Source: Rattus norvegicus (taxonomy: Eukaryota > Chordata > Mammalia > Rodentia > Muridae). Taken from it: a DNA stretch of 64,000 bases. Below, in pieces: positions 22,106 through 32,209 of the stretch; positions within the stretch are counted from its first letter, which is position 1, and the number at the start of each line of letters is the position of its first letter. The notes beneath the pieces are model-generated. The model worked only from the letters and a program-made list of their open reading frames with translations. It had not been told where the DNA came from and did not search any database. Where the stretch lies: NCBI RefSeq assembly GCF_036323735.1, contig NC_086031.1, positions 34,477,725 to 34,541,724 of the forward strand, read 5' to 3'. A program made the translations under genes and the position numbers.

Positions 22106-22164
22106 ATTTGGATGTGAGGTTATGTTTGTGTGCTTTTCTTCTCTTTGTTTTGTTGCCAAGACGA

Positions 22165-23237
22165 TTAGTTTTTTGCTTCTTCTAGGGTATAGCTTGCCTC
22201 CTTATGTTGGGCTTTACCATTTATTATCCTTTGTAGTGCTGGATTTGTAGAAAGATATTGTGTAAATTTGGTTTTGTCATGGAATATCTTGGTTTCTCCA
22301 TCTATGTTAATTGAGAGTTTGCAGGATACAGTAACCTGGGCTGGCATTTGTGTTCTCTTAGGGTCTGTATGACATCTGTCCAGGATCTTCTGGCCTTCAT
22401 AGTTTCTGGCGAGAAGTCTGGTGTGATTCTGATAGGTCTGCCTTTATATGTTACTTGACCTTTTTCCCTTACTGCTTTTAATATTCTTTCTTTATTTTGT
22501 GCATTTGGTGTTTTGATTATTATGTGACGGGAGGTGTTTCTTTTCTGGTCCAATCTATTTGGAGTTCTGTAGGCTTCTTGTATGCCTATGGGTATCTCTT
22601 TTTTTAGGTTAGGGAAGTTTTCTTCTATGATTTTGTTGAAGATATTTACTGGTCCTTTGAGCTGGGAGTCTTCACTCTCTTCTATACCTATTATCCTTAG
22701 GTTTGATCTTCTCACTGAGTCCTGGATTTCCTGTATGTTTTGGACCAGTAGCTTTTTCCGCTTTACATTATCTTTGACAGTTGAGTCAATGATTTCTATG
22801 GAATCTTCTGCTCCTGAGATTCTCTCTTCCATCTCTTGAATTCTGTTGGTGAGGCTTGTATCTACAGCTCCTTGTCTCTTCTTTTGGTTTTCTATATCCA
22901 GGGTTGTTTCCATGTGTTCTTTCTTGATTGCTTCTATTTCCATTTTTAATTCCTTCAACTGTTTGATTGTGTTTTCCTGGAATTCTTTCAGGGATTTTTG
23001 CGATTCCTCTCCGTAGGCTTCTACTTGTTTATTAATGTTTTCCTGTGTTTCCCTAAGTGTGTTCATGTCTTTCTTGAAGTCCTCCAGCATCATGATCAAA
23101 TATGATTTTGAAACTAGATCTTGCTTTTCTGGTGTGTTTGGATATTCCATGTTTGTTTTGGTGGGAGAATTGGGCTCCGATGATGCCATGTAGTCTTGGT
23201 TTCTGTTGCTTGGGTTCCTGCGCTTGCCTCTTGCCAT
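22165..23237 (-). pseudogene. L1-A ORF1 (RNA-binding protein), frameshifted near its end
   Basis: ORF1p is the L1 trimeric nucleic-acid-binding chaperone that coats L1 RNA. It starts at 23,237 with MARGKRRNPSNRNQ and has a basic/Ser-rich N-terminus, a long heptad coiled coil (about residues 45-150, from LVSKSYLIMMLEDFKKD to IDSTVKDNVKRKK), an RRM-like region (SNLRIIGIEESED, GPVNIFNKIIEENFP) and a C-terminal domain (RHIIIKTPNAQNKERILKA, RPIRITPDFSPETMKARR). A one-base loss in the T-run at 22,318-22,320 shifts the frame after about residue 306; the proper end (LSINIDGETKIF ... YTLEEAKN) is in the next frame, stopping at 22,165. The copy at 32,210-33,265 keeps the extra T. Restored length would be about 357 residues. 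Confidence 0.94.
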
Positions 23238-24111
23238 CAGATTATCTCTAGTGTTACTTTGTTCTGCTATTTCTGACAGTGGCTAGACTGTCCTATAAGC
23301 CTGTGTGTCAGGAGTGCTGTAGACCTGTTTTCCTCTCTTTCAGTCAGTTATGGGGACAGAGTGTTCTGCTTTCGGGCGTGTAATTTTTCCTCTCTACAGG
23401 TCTTCAGCTGTTCCTGTGGGCCTGTGTCTTGAGTTCACCAGGCAGCTTTCTTGCAGCAGACAAGTTGGTCTTACCTGTGGTCCCGAGGCTCAAGTTTGCT
23501 CGCGGGGTGCTGCCCAAGGGCTCTCTCCGGCGGCAGCAACCAGGAAGACCTGTGCCGCCCCTTCTGGGAGCTTCAGTGCACCAGGGTTCCAGATGGCCTT
23601 TGGTGTTTTCCTCTGGCGTCCGAGATGTATGTACAGAGAGCAGTCTCTTCTGGTTTCCCAGGCTTGTCTGCCTCTCTGAAGGTTCAGCTCTCCCTCCCAC
23701 GGGATTTGGGTGCAGAGAACTGTTTATCCGGTCTGTTTCCCTCAGGTTCCGGTGGTGTCTCAGGCAGGGGTCCTGCCGCTCCTGGGCCCTCCCCCACGGG
23801 AGCCCAGAGGCCTTATACAGTTTCCTCTTGGGCCAGGGATGTGGGCAGGGGTGGGCAGTGTTGGTGGTCTCTTCCGCTCTGCAGCCTCAGGAGTGCCCAC
23901 CTGATCAGGCGGTGAGGTTTCTTTCCCACAGGGTCTGGGAGCAGAGAGCTGCTGCGGGCCCGGGATCCGCGGGCGTGGGACCTCCGGCAAACACAGGACG
24001 TGCCCGGTCCTAGATGAACTCTGCCTCTGTGTGTCCCGATCTCACCAGGCAGCTCTCTTGCAGTAGACAAGTTGGTCTTACCTGTGGTCCCGAGGCTCAA
24101 GTTTGCTCGCT
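23238..24111 (-). promoter_or_regulatory. L1-A 5'UTR / internal promoter with repeated unit
   Basis: About 870 bp upstream of ORF1, GC- and CpG-richer than anything nearby. A block of about 75 bp (CACCAGGCAGC, CAAGTTGGTCTTACCTGTGG, CAAGTTTGCTCGC) occurs at about 23,437-23,510 and again at about 24,044-24,111, a spacing of about 607 bp, so the element carries one full unit plus the start of a second. That fits the repeated 5' units of rodent L1 promoters. Short plus-strand frames here are shadows. Confidence 0.85.
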
Positions 24112-24126
24112 GAGTTGTTATTTCTT
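24112..24126. repeat. Right target-site duplication of L1-A
   Basis: GAGTTGTTATTTCTT, identical to 14,840-14,854. Confidence 0.95.
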
Positions 24127-24452
24127 AAAAGCCTCCCACATGATTTGCTTCGACCCTCCCATCCACTTTTTGATTTTCTTCTTGCACTTTCTAGACTTCT
24201 CTTTTGCCTTCTGAAGGACCTTTCCCGGGCTGTTTCCTCATCCATGTTTGACTCAGAGCACCCGTGGGCTTCCTGGGCTCAGTCTCTGGTTCTGGGAATC
24301 ATTCACTGAACAGTCACTGGTGATGACTGTGAGCCAGGCCCTGGAAAATCAGACTCGTATTAACAGGTTTGCAGGCATCCCTGTCACTCTGGAAGGCTAA
24401 CTCTAAGGAGAGGCCTGGCCTTCAGGATCCCTTGGTAATCATCGGGTTTCCT
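24127..24452. other. Unassigned non-coding DNA
   Basis: Not recognisably repetitive; contains CATTCACTGAACAGTCACTG and GTGAGCCAGGCCCTGG, words typical of old MIR-like or unique sequence. No gene seen. Confidence 0.4.
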
Positions 24453-24454
24453 TG

Positions 24455-24930
24455 TTGCATTAGGCAGGGTCCTCTAGAGGAGCAGACCTGACAGAAAAAA
24501 GGGAATACACTAGGTTGGTTACATGACAGGGATCGGGTAGTCTGACGACTGAGGGTGAAGAGGCTGAGAGCCCAGTAGTTGCTCAGTCAACAAAGTTGGA
24601 TGCTTCAGCAGTCCCAACCTGGTGTTGAGGACCACTGGCCTTTATTCTCCATTGGAAGGAAGAAGCTTTATTCTCCATTGGAAGGAAGAAGCTGAGTGCT
24701 GATGTTAATGAAGGACTATGGTGGCTGCAATCAGCAGCAATGGAAACAAAGGCAGGCAAGCAGCCATGTGTGATCCTTAGGCAGACATCTTGGCTACGGC
24801 TGGAAGATCCCACCCACTCTGGGGGAGGGTCTTCCTCCTCAACTAATCCTTCCTGGAATTGACCTCACAGATCCCCTCAAAACCGTGTCTCTATGTTGAT
24901 TGCACAGCCTATCAGGTTGACAATCAACAT
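24455..24930 (+). mobile_element. Mid-repetitive rodent repeat with 26-bp internal duplication
   Basis: Begins TTAGGCAGGGTCCTCTAGAG and ends near ATCAGGTTGACAATCAACA. The pattern is of a dispersed rodent LTR-type repeat; the name is not asserted. A 26-bp unit (TTTATTCTCC then ATTGGAAGGAAGAAGC) is perfectly duplicated at 24,641-24,666 and 24,667-24,692. Confidence 0.5.
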
Positions 24931-25067
24931 GACTATCATACTTGGGATGCTGGGGAGCTCCCAGTGCCATGGTCAGGGGTGCTCAATGGGTTTGAGCTCA
25001 AGTCATGATTCCCTACCATTCCCAGGCAAACCAAGAATTGGTGATAAGGGATGTGTAAGAAAGGAGC

Positions 25068-25229
25068 CTTGAGCTTGAGAGATAGCTCAACGGTTAAGAG
25101 CACTGTCTGCTCTTCCAGAGGTCCTGAGTTCAATTCCCAGGAAGCGCAGTGGGGCTCACAACCATCTGTAATGGAATCTGATGCCCTCTTCTGGTGTGTC
25201 TGAAGACAGCTACAATGTACTCATATACA

Positions 25230-25260
<31 letters not shown>

Positions 25261-25270
25261 CATCTTTTTT
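25068..25270 (+). mobile_element. B2 SINE, well preserved
   Basis: GAGCTTGAGAGATAGCTCAA, GAGCACTGTCTGCTCTTCC, CCTGAGTTCAATTCCCAG, CACAACCATCTGTAATGG and TCTGGTGTGTCTGAAGACAG, ending in (TAAA)n at 25,230-25,262. The best-kept B2 in the window. Confidence 0.95.
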
Positions 25271-25274
25271 AAAA

Positions 25275-25822
25275 AAGAAAGAAAGCAGCCTCTCTCATGG
25301 GTGGGCCTTGCTTCAACTGGTATGCCAACAAAGACCATTCAGTACAGCTATTCCATGAGGTGTTGGGAACCACAGGGACTTAGTTCCCATTACAGAAATA
25401 GAAGGGACACTCTTTCCCCCTTTGAATGGTGGACTCAGAGGTCTAACAAAAGCAGGAGTGACTCTCAGCAGGAAGGAATGCAAGACAAAAGAGTCCAGCT
25501 AGCCAAAAAGAAAGAAAAAAATCCAGAGGAAAGGACAAACTGTTTCGTTGTTCCATAGTTTATAGTACCAAAAAGTCTTCCAGCCAGGGGCTTGCTGCCC
25601 TGGCCATTTTTATTTCCCCTCTCATCCAAATTGGAAAAATACATTCTGTCTAGAAATCAATGTTTTAAGGCTGGAAAAGTCATTAAAGGCCTTCTGTTTG
25701 AAGAAATATTAATTCCCTAAGACAAAAGAAGAAAGAAAATAGAGGTATGTGGTTTGATAAACCCAGGAAGCTTTGTATGCGCTACTGCCATTCTGCAGAC
25801 TCTTTATAACCCTGGACCTTGT
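25275..25822. other. Unassigned non-coding DNA
   Basis: No gene or clear repeat. The 85-codon plus frame at 25,301 lacks any recognised domain. Confidence 0.4.
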
Positions 25823-25824
25823 AT

Positions 25825-26180
25825 TAATTAGCTCTTCTTCTTGCTATGACAGTGCACCTAGCAGAAGCAACTAAATGGAGGAAGGGCTTATTTGACCCAT
25901 GTCATGGTGGGGAAGGCACTGCAGTAGTTCTGGTCCTGTCTGTGATATGGAGAGCATGTATCTGTCATGTATCTGTGTATTGGAAGCAGAGAGGAGACTG
26001 GAAGCAGGACCAGACTACAGTCCCCAACGTTCACTGCTTGTGACTATAGCCATCAGCCAGTTCCTGCAAAGCACCCACAACCACCTGAATCAGAGCTACA
26101 AGGGGATGACTTATTTAAACACAGCAGCCTGTGGGGGACATTTCAGACTGAAACCAACCATGTCAGGATTCAACCAGAGT
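25825..26180 (+). mobile_element. LTR-like repeat (family Y-related), plus copy
   Basis: TTAGCTCTTCTTCTTGCTAT, GACAGTGCACCTAGCAGAAG and CAACTAAATGGAGGAAGGGC follow the family Y order, with a CATGGTGGGGAAGGC block and an end near CTGAAACCAACCATGTC. Strongly diverged. Confidence 0.5.
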
Positions 26181-26308
26181 CACCCACAAGGCAGAAGATC
26201 CATACTACTGAACCCAGCCAATGCACAGAAGTTCAGAAATGGCAAACCTCTCTTTCTCTGGTATTTTAAGACCTTACTTAGGAGGGGTTTTACTACAGTA
26301 AGGTATAT

Positions 26309-26512
26309 GATAGGCTGGAGAGATGCTTCAGCTGTTAAGAGCATGTACTGCTCTTACAGAGGACCAGAGTTCTGTTCCCAGCACCCAAACCAAGTAGCTC
26401 ATGACCATCTGTAACGCTAGCCTCAGGAGAAATAATATTCTCTGGCTTGCACACATGGGTACATATCCCCAAACAGACACACATAAATAAAATTAGAAAA
26501 AAAAGCCCTTAA
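26309..26512 (+). mobile_element. B2/B3-type SINE
   Basis: TAGGCTGGAGAGATGCTTCA, GAGCATGTACTGCTCTTACA, CAGAGTTCTGTTCCCAGCAC and an ACATAAATAAAATTAGAAAA tail. Confidence 0.85.
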
Positions 26513-26707
26513 AACAAATTAACTTATGTGAACACAGAATCACTTATTTGTGTCATGTCTAATTTTAGACCTGTCTGTGAACCTGTTAGAAAATGATGAT
26601 GTCACCCCACACCTTCACTAGACATGGGAAGCAAGGGAACCCTAAGACACTAGGGTTGACTTATCAAGGATCACTCAGCAAGTTAATATGGAGCTGGCTA
26701 TATTTCT

Positions 26708-26908
26708 TTTTACATTTTCTTAAGATTTTTATTTTGCCTCTATGGATCTTGGACCTGCAAATATGTCTCTGTGCCAGGTGAACACAGTGCCCTTGGAGGA
26801 CAGAAGAGGGCATTGGAGGCTCTGGAACAGCATAAGCTGCAGTGTGGGAGCTGGGGACAGAATCTGGGTCCTGTAGAAGAGCATCTGATGCTCTCAACCC
26901 CTGGACAT
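26708..26908 (-). mobile_element. B3-type SINE
   Basis: Minus-strand B3: TTAAGATTTTTATTTTGCC, GGAGGACAGAAGAGGGCATT, GAATCTGGGTCCTGTAGAAG and AGCATCTGATGCTCTCAACC. Confidence 0.7.
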
Positions 26909-26929
26909 GGAGAAGAACCTTTCAGATCT

Positions 26930-27410
26930 TGTAAGTTTCAAGAACTTCCTTAGTAGAGTGTTTGAATTCACAGAGATTGCTAGGATCAAACTAAAGAACA
27001 AAGAATCATTGTAAATGATGGAATTTAAAATTGTTTTCATTTTCAATTGATTCATAATAATTACAGATAGTTATAGAGCACAAGGCAATGTTTGGGTGTA
27101 TGACTATACACAATAATCAGATTAGGGTGACTGGGGTTTTCAATGCCTTGGACGCTGATCACTTGACTGTGTAGAGAACATCTTTTCTGCTAAGCTATTT
27201 TGAAATATACAATTAATTTGTCTCATTATATTCTAGGACATGGGAAGTTATTTTTTCTGTGCAAACATGCCTGTCAGCTATCCTCTCTCTCTATGCCTTT
27301 CTTTCCTCCTCTCCCACATGTTTCCAATGTTCCATGTAGCCTATGTTGGCCTGCCACTTACTATGTAGATAAGGGTGATTTTGAACTTCTGCTTACCTTC
27401 AGCTGCTGGA
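26930..27410. other. Unassigned DNA
   Basis: No gene. 27,320-27,410 has a weak B1-like minus-strand look (GCCTATGTTGGCCTGCC, GATTTTGAACTTCTGC). The rest is unassigned. Confidence 0.4.
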
Positions 27411-27413
27411 AAT

Positions 27414-27544
27414 GCAGCAAAAATATTCCTTTTTTTTTTTTTTTTTGGTTCTTTTTTCGGAGCTGGGGACCGAACCCAGGGCCTTGCGCTTCCTAGGTAA
27501 GCGCTCTACCACTGAGCTAAATCCCCAGCAGCAAAAATATTCCT
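27414..27544 (-). mobile_element. ID SINE with A-tail and 17-bp target-site duplication
   Basis: The minus-strand ID core runs from CGGAGCTGGGGACCGAACCC to GAGCTAAATCCCC (27,526), with a T-run tail from 27,431. Perfect flanking GCAGCAAAAATATTCCT lies at 27,414-27,430 and 27,528-27,544. The B box is intact. A young, recent insertion. It carries CTTCCTAGGTAAG where the usual form is CTTGCTAGGCAAG. Confidence 0.96.
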
Positions 27545-27868
27545 ATGTTGGCTGTAATGCTTGGGGATCAAACCCAAGGTTTCATGCATGCTAATTGAGA
27601 ACTCTTATCAATTCAGCTTCACTCACAGTCCCTCTGCTCTCTAGCTATATAAGTCCAGTGGACTTCTGAAGTAAGTAATTTTTAATTTGGACCATTTATT
27701 GAAAATTCAGTGTCTTTTATCAGCACAAGGAACATTGACTATGCTAAATAGTTGCATCGGTCATCATGGTGATAAAGGGATTCAGATGAATTAGATCTCC
27801 ATTGGACCTAACTTGACTAACTTGAAACCATAAACAAAATCCTAGCAGAACAAGGAAAAGCCAAGTTT
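27545..27868. other. Unassigned DNA
   Basis: A B1/B4-like tail (GGCTGTAATGCTTGGGGATC) is followed by sequence without recognised features. Confidence 0.35.
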
Positions 27869-27869
27869 A

Positions 27870-28205
27870 CACGTGTCTTAGTTATGTTTTTACTGCTGTG
27901 AACAGACACCATGTTCAAGGCAACTCTTATAAGGACAGCTTTTATTAGGATCTGGCTTATAGGTTCAGAGGTTCAGTCCATTATCATCAACATCAAGGTG
28001 GGAGCATGGCAATGTCCAGGCAGGCCTGGTGCAGGAGGAGCTGAGAGTTCTACATCTTCATCTGAAGGCTGCTAGGAGAAGACTGGCTCCCATGTGGTTA
28101 GGAGGAGGGTTTCATTGCCCAATCCCATAGTGACATAATTCCTCAAAAAAGGCCACACCCCCTAATAGTGCCACTATTCAAACCACCACATATGCATGAA
28201 ACCTA
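27870..28205 (-). mobile_element. LTR-like repeat (family X), minus copy
   Basis: Reverse complement of the family X element at 3,571-4,003: GTTTTTACTGCTGTGAACAG, GAGGAGCTGAGAGTTCTACA, CATCTTCATCTGAAGGCTGC, CCTAATAGTGCCACTATTCA and AAACCACCACA. Confidence 0.7.
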
Positions 28206-28427
28206 AGCACAATAGTGCTTTCAGAGGACAGGGACAGTATGGGCCTTCAACTTCAAACAGCTAAAGAGGGTCAGGAAGAGCTATAAACCCCAATGTGGTA
28301 GATAAATGACTAGGAATGTTTTGTTGACCCACACAAGATATGTTGGGAGAGTGAGACGGATGGACCAGAGGTAGAATTTGGTTAGAGGAAGATGTGATGT
28401 GACAGTCAACACAAGAAGTAAAATAAC

Positions 28428-28712
28428 CATGGGAGATAGTTTAGTGGGTAAGAGCACTTTTGCACAGTGTTCATAAAGACCTGAGTTTGAATCTCCAGTC
28501 CTCACATAAAACCCAAGCATGGCTTCCTATGTACCTGTAAACTCAGGCCTGTAATGGGTGGAGAGACAGGCTTCTAGTCTCATTCAAGGCTCAGTGAGAA
28601 CCCTATCTCAAAGAATAAAGCAGAAAGTAATAGAACAGGACGCCTGGAGCTGTCTTCTGGCCTCCACATGTGTGCACAGTCACACATAAATGCACATACA
28701 CCTCCATCCTCC
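28428..28712 (+). mobile_element. B4-type SINE
   Basis: tRNA-like half (GGGAGATAGTTTAGTGGGTA ... GACCTGAGTTTGAATCTCC), then a B1-like half ending CTGTCTTCTGGCCTCCACAT and GTGTGCACA. Confidence 0.75.
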
Positions 28713-28714
28713 AA

Positions 28715-30222
28715 TGCACATACAAGATGTAGAAGGTAGCTATCATTTCCCCGTACATACAGAGCAACTGAACAGTGACCTGGAAGTGTAGTTCACAGAT
28801 TGCTGCAATTTCTACAGTAGAGCCTTTGGATACTGTTGCAAGGGAGGGAACAGGTTCAAACAGGAGCCATGTCCTTAGCTCAGGGTGGTGGCCACAGCCA
28901 ATGTAGTCATTAGGTAGCAAGGCATCCTTGGGCAAAACTCCTTCTAAAGCACTGAAGAGTTTCTGGAGTTGGGAACTTCATGCTGCAACTTCTAAAAGGT
29001 CTAGAGTGATGATCCAACAGGTAATGTGCTTACATTTCAGTGTTTCCCTACTGTGAGTTAGACCACACTGTATGCTTTTCCTTTACCTACCATCGTTAAC
29101 TTGGTTCCTCAAATGTGCTTCCTGAGAGACAAGTTGTTGAGTGAAGGAAATTCTTTCATTATTTTATAGGAAAATTTATGGGACATTTTATCTAAACTGT
29201 TTTCACAAGTAGAGAATACATCAAGTAGATGATAGATATACATTTATACACACAATGGAAATAATTCGAACAGTGAAAATGTACAGTTTTTCTTAAAGTG
29301 AGAAATCATTAAACTTGAGAAGAGAATAGAAAGTTGATTGTATAGGGAGGGAATTGTTCTCTAGAAGCTTCTGGGTGATTCGTGGCTACCCTGTGCTTGC
29401 CTCTGCCATTAAGAAGAGACATAGTTTACTAGAACACCTTTTATAAAAATAAGGTTTGTTAAGACATAAGGAGACAACACATGGTCATGTTATGTTTGAA
29501 GAAAAGTTGGAGAAATGTCTCCTGAAATCCCTGCGTCTTAATTGCCATCACGCTTAGACAACTACCAGCCACTTCCATAGTTCTGGCCTTTCTTCCGCAA
29601 TGGATAATTAGTTTCTTCAGAGTCAAGTCTGTGGTATGATCAGTTTCAACAGAGAATGGTCTGTGGATGGCATCCAGTACATCTGACTTAGTGCATATGT
29701 GTGCAGTGACATTCGGAGAAGGATGGGAGGACTGAGTTTCCCAACTTTGGAAACAGCATTTTGGAAGGGTATTAGTCATCTTTTGCTGCAGTAGGAAAAA
29801 AATCCCAATGGTTGACAATGCTACCTATGCACTCCTCACTCACACTGATGGGAGTTATAAGCTGACAAAATGTCATGCAAGTTGTATTTAGATGAAGTTT
29901 GTATCTTCTCCGTGTATCTTCTAATTTGGGACCTTGTTAATTACATTAAAACATTTGCTTAGACACAGCAGGGAAGTTTATGTTGTTGGGACATTCCACG
30001 AGTTATGGCCAAACGAAATGGAGATATGCTCTTTACACAGGGTGAACACGGACAATCATAAATAAAATACAACAGAGTATAGCAACTTTGTCTTTTTGAC
30101 CACTGTGGATGAATGTGTGAAGGTTGAGTCTGAGAGGCATGTGGAATTTTTAATCTTTAAAACCACAAATAAGTCTCTCTACAGTTCAGTCCTAACTGAT
30201 CTTGAGCTCACATCCGCAGTAG
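28715..30222. other. Unassigned non-coding DNA
   Basis: About 1.5 kb with no recognisable exon or repeat. The 119-codon minus frame at 29,459-29,818 has no domain I recognise, no neighbouring splice logic and ordinary composition, so it is not called as a gene. Confidence 0.4.
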
Positions 30223-30490
30223 TGTTATTATTTTTCTTGCTGCCATAACTGTGGTCACAAACTTGTTAAAAAGCAACTTGGGAAGGAAGACTATAGAGAG
30301 TGTGGCTTACAGTTTCAGGGGATACAGTCCATCATGGCAGGAGAAGCATGGTGACAGGAGCATGAGGCAGATGGTCACATCACGGCTGTAGGCAGGAGGT
30401 AGAGAGTGGACTGAGAGGAAGGGCAGGCTGTAAAACCTCAAGATCTTCACCTAGTGGCCTACTTCCTCCAATAAGGCTGCACTTTGTGAA

Positions 30491-30505
30491 GACTCAGAGC
30501 CTTCT
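30491..30505. repeat. Left target-site duplication of chimeric insertion
   Basis: GACTCAGAGCCTTCT, identical to 33,951-33,965. Confidence 0.95.
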
Positions 30506-31809
30506 TTTTTTTTTCTTCTCCCTGTTTCATCTTTATTCAAAATTGCTCCCTTTTTTTCATTTCCATTTTCTTTTTTTAATTTAGAAAATACTTTATTAGT
30601 TTTTGTAATCAAACCCACGTAGATAAGACCTTACATATTTAATACAGTGTGTTACCCCTGTACAAATGGAAAAAACTTAAGTTCAACATTTCTAGACCAA
30701 TATGGCTGTTAATTTCTGTACAGTGCCAACTCAACACAGTAAACGGGGATACTTTTTTCCAAAGTTGACAGCACAGCTAAAGTTTCAAAAAATTCAAATT
30801 ATATATCTGTATATATATATATTTATATTTATATAAAAAGACCAATAATAGCAGTGTGTTATGCATCAACAGCAGCAACAGCTTTTCCAGGTTCTGCAGT
30901 CATCTGAACAAAACTGTAGAGACATCCAGCACACTCCATTAAAAAAAAAAAAAAGTAAAAAAACAAAACCCGAGAAAACAGCACAGTTCTGTTACTCTTG
31001 TGGTACCTGGCACCATTTTTTTTTAAAATTAGCTTCTCAATCATCATCTGGAAAGAAAACATTCTGAGCAACATCATTAAAAACAGCTCTGATAAAGCAC
31101 GGTCACTACTACGTATCATAAAGCAGGTACAAGCTATTTTACATCCACAGAGGTATGATACAGTACTGTCCTACATCTATAATACTAGAGGATACAATTT
31201 AAAAGGCATTATTTGAGACTTGATTCTACTTTTCCAGCAGAGGGCCCAAAGGATGGTGTGACACAGCTTTGTAAAGAAACATACTCTAGACAAGATTTCC
31301 TTTCACTAGTGGCACAGTTCTAAGGATTCATTCTCTCCATGAATGTCAGCTAAAACCGTTATTAAAAAAATGAAATATCCCTAGAACAAAACCGTATAAC
31401 CACCGGATTCACATGAAGATGACCTAGTGGAGACAAGCTGGACCTCACCTTACCAACAAGCTATAAAATCTGTTATGTTTAAACAGTGAGACCTCCAAGG
31501 AAGGAGATGCCAAATAGTGCTTCAAAGCTTCGGACCACAATCAAACACAGCATCCTTTTCAACAGAAGCAGAAGCTCATCTGAATATGCTCAAGGATGCT
31601 GACATCAACATTTAATCATCTCCTCACTCATCCAGGAAGAAGGGGAGATCAGTTACTACTGTACTTTATTGTGTTCAACCAAATCACCATGTTACAAAAA
31701 TAGCAAGCTGCCATAATAAAAAATAAGGCTCCTCTATCCAGCACCAGATAGTATCATTTTACTTTCAAGCCTAGAAATTGCACACTTGTATATAAACCAA
31801 CCGAAGATG
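30506..31809 (-). pseudogene. Non-L1 retrocopy segment resembling an mRNA 3'UTR
   Basis: AT-rich 1.3-kb sequence that on the minus strand looks like a long mammalian 3'UTR: few CpG, U-runs, and AATAAA at 31,666-31,671, 30,592-30,597 and 30,532-30,537, the last about 17 bases before the A-run. A second A-rich patch follows the middle signal (AAATTAAAAAAAGAAAATGG), so alternative poly(A) sites are possible. There is no long open frame; the 86-codon frame at 30,859-31,119 is not convincing. I could not identify the source gene with confidence and give no symbol. Confidence 0.7.
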
Positions 31810-32150
31810 AGGATTGAGAGTTCATCTTGGTGGATTTTTCCTTTGATGAATATGAAGTGTCCTTCCTTATCTTTTTTGATGACTTTTAGTTGAAAATTGA
31901 TTTTATTTGATATTAGAATGGCTACTCCAGCTTGCTTCTTCTGACCATTTGCTTGGAAAGTTGTTTTCCAGCCTTTCACTCTGAGGTAGTGTCTGTCTTT
32001 GTCTCAGAGGTGTGTTTCCTGTAGGCAGCAGAATGCAGGGTCCTCATTGCGTATCCAGTTTGTTAATCTATGTCTTTTTATTGGGGAGTTGAGGCCATTG
32101 ATGTTGAGAGATATTAAGGAATAGTGATTATTGCTTCCTGTTATATTCAT
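31810..32150 (-). pseudogene. L1-C ORF2 start fragment
   Basis: From the ATG at 32,150 (MNITGSNNHYSL) to the chimera joint. It carries the first endonuclease blocks, including CLQETHL, but the next codon is a stop (CTCTGA against CTCAGA in L1-A, near 32,005). It ends after DELSIL at 31,810, far short of the RT domain. Non-functional. Confidence 0.9.
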
Positions 32151-32209
32151 ATTTGGATGTGAGGTTATGTTTATATGCTTTTCTTCTCTTTGTTTTGTTG
32201 CCAAGATGA

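Larger units (their letters stand above)
14855..24111 (-). mobile_element. L1-A: near full-length rat-type L1, disrupted by a nested L1
   Basis: Minus-strand LINE-1 with a T-run (its A-tail) and 3'UTR from 14,855, ORF2, ORF1 and a 5'UTR ending at 24,111. Perfect 15-bp target-site duplications flank it. The right flank continues AAAAG, so the inferred empty site reads TTCTT/AAAA, a good L1 endonuclease site. A second L1 (17,054-19,757) sits in ORF2; without it the element is about 6.55 kb. ORF1 and ORF2 each carry small frameshifts, so L1-A is dead. Homology to the later L1 piece at 31,810-33,950 is very high, so both belong to young, closely related subfamilies. Rat origin is inferred from the ORF and UTR pattern. 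Confidence 0.97.

Noticed and set aside
23350..24013. Plus-strand frames up to 194 codons in GC-rich DNA, looking like a CpG-island gene
   Set aside because: They lie in the L1-A 5'UTR, and similar frames recur in the L1-C 5'UTR at 33.5-34.0 kb. No independent gene.
14855..24111. L1-A as a currently active element
   Set aside because: ORF1 and ORF2 frameshifts and the nested L1-B break all essential functions.
29459..29818. 119-codon minus frame in repeat-free DNA
   Set aside because: No domain, signal peptide or splice context recognised; one such frame is expected by chance in 64 kb. A conservation test could reopen it.
30859..31119. 86-codon minus frame in the non-L1 part of the chimera
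   Set aside because: Starts and ends inside 3'UTR-like AT-rich sequence and includes a long Phe run from an A/T tract.
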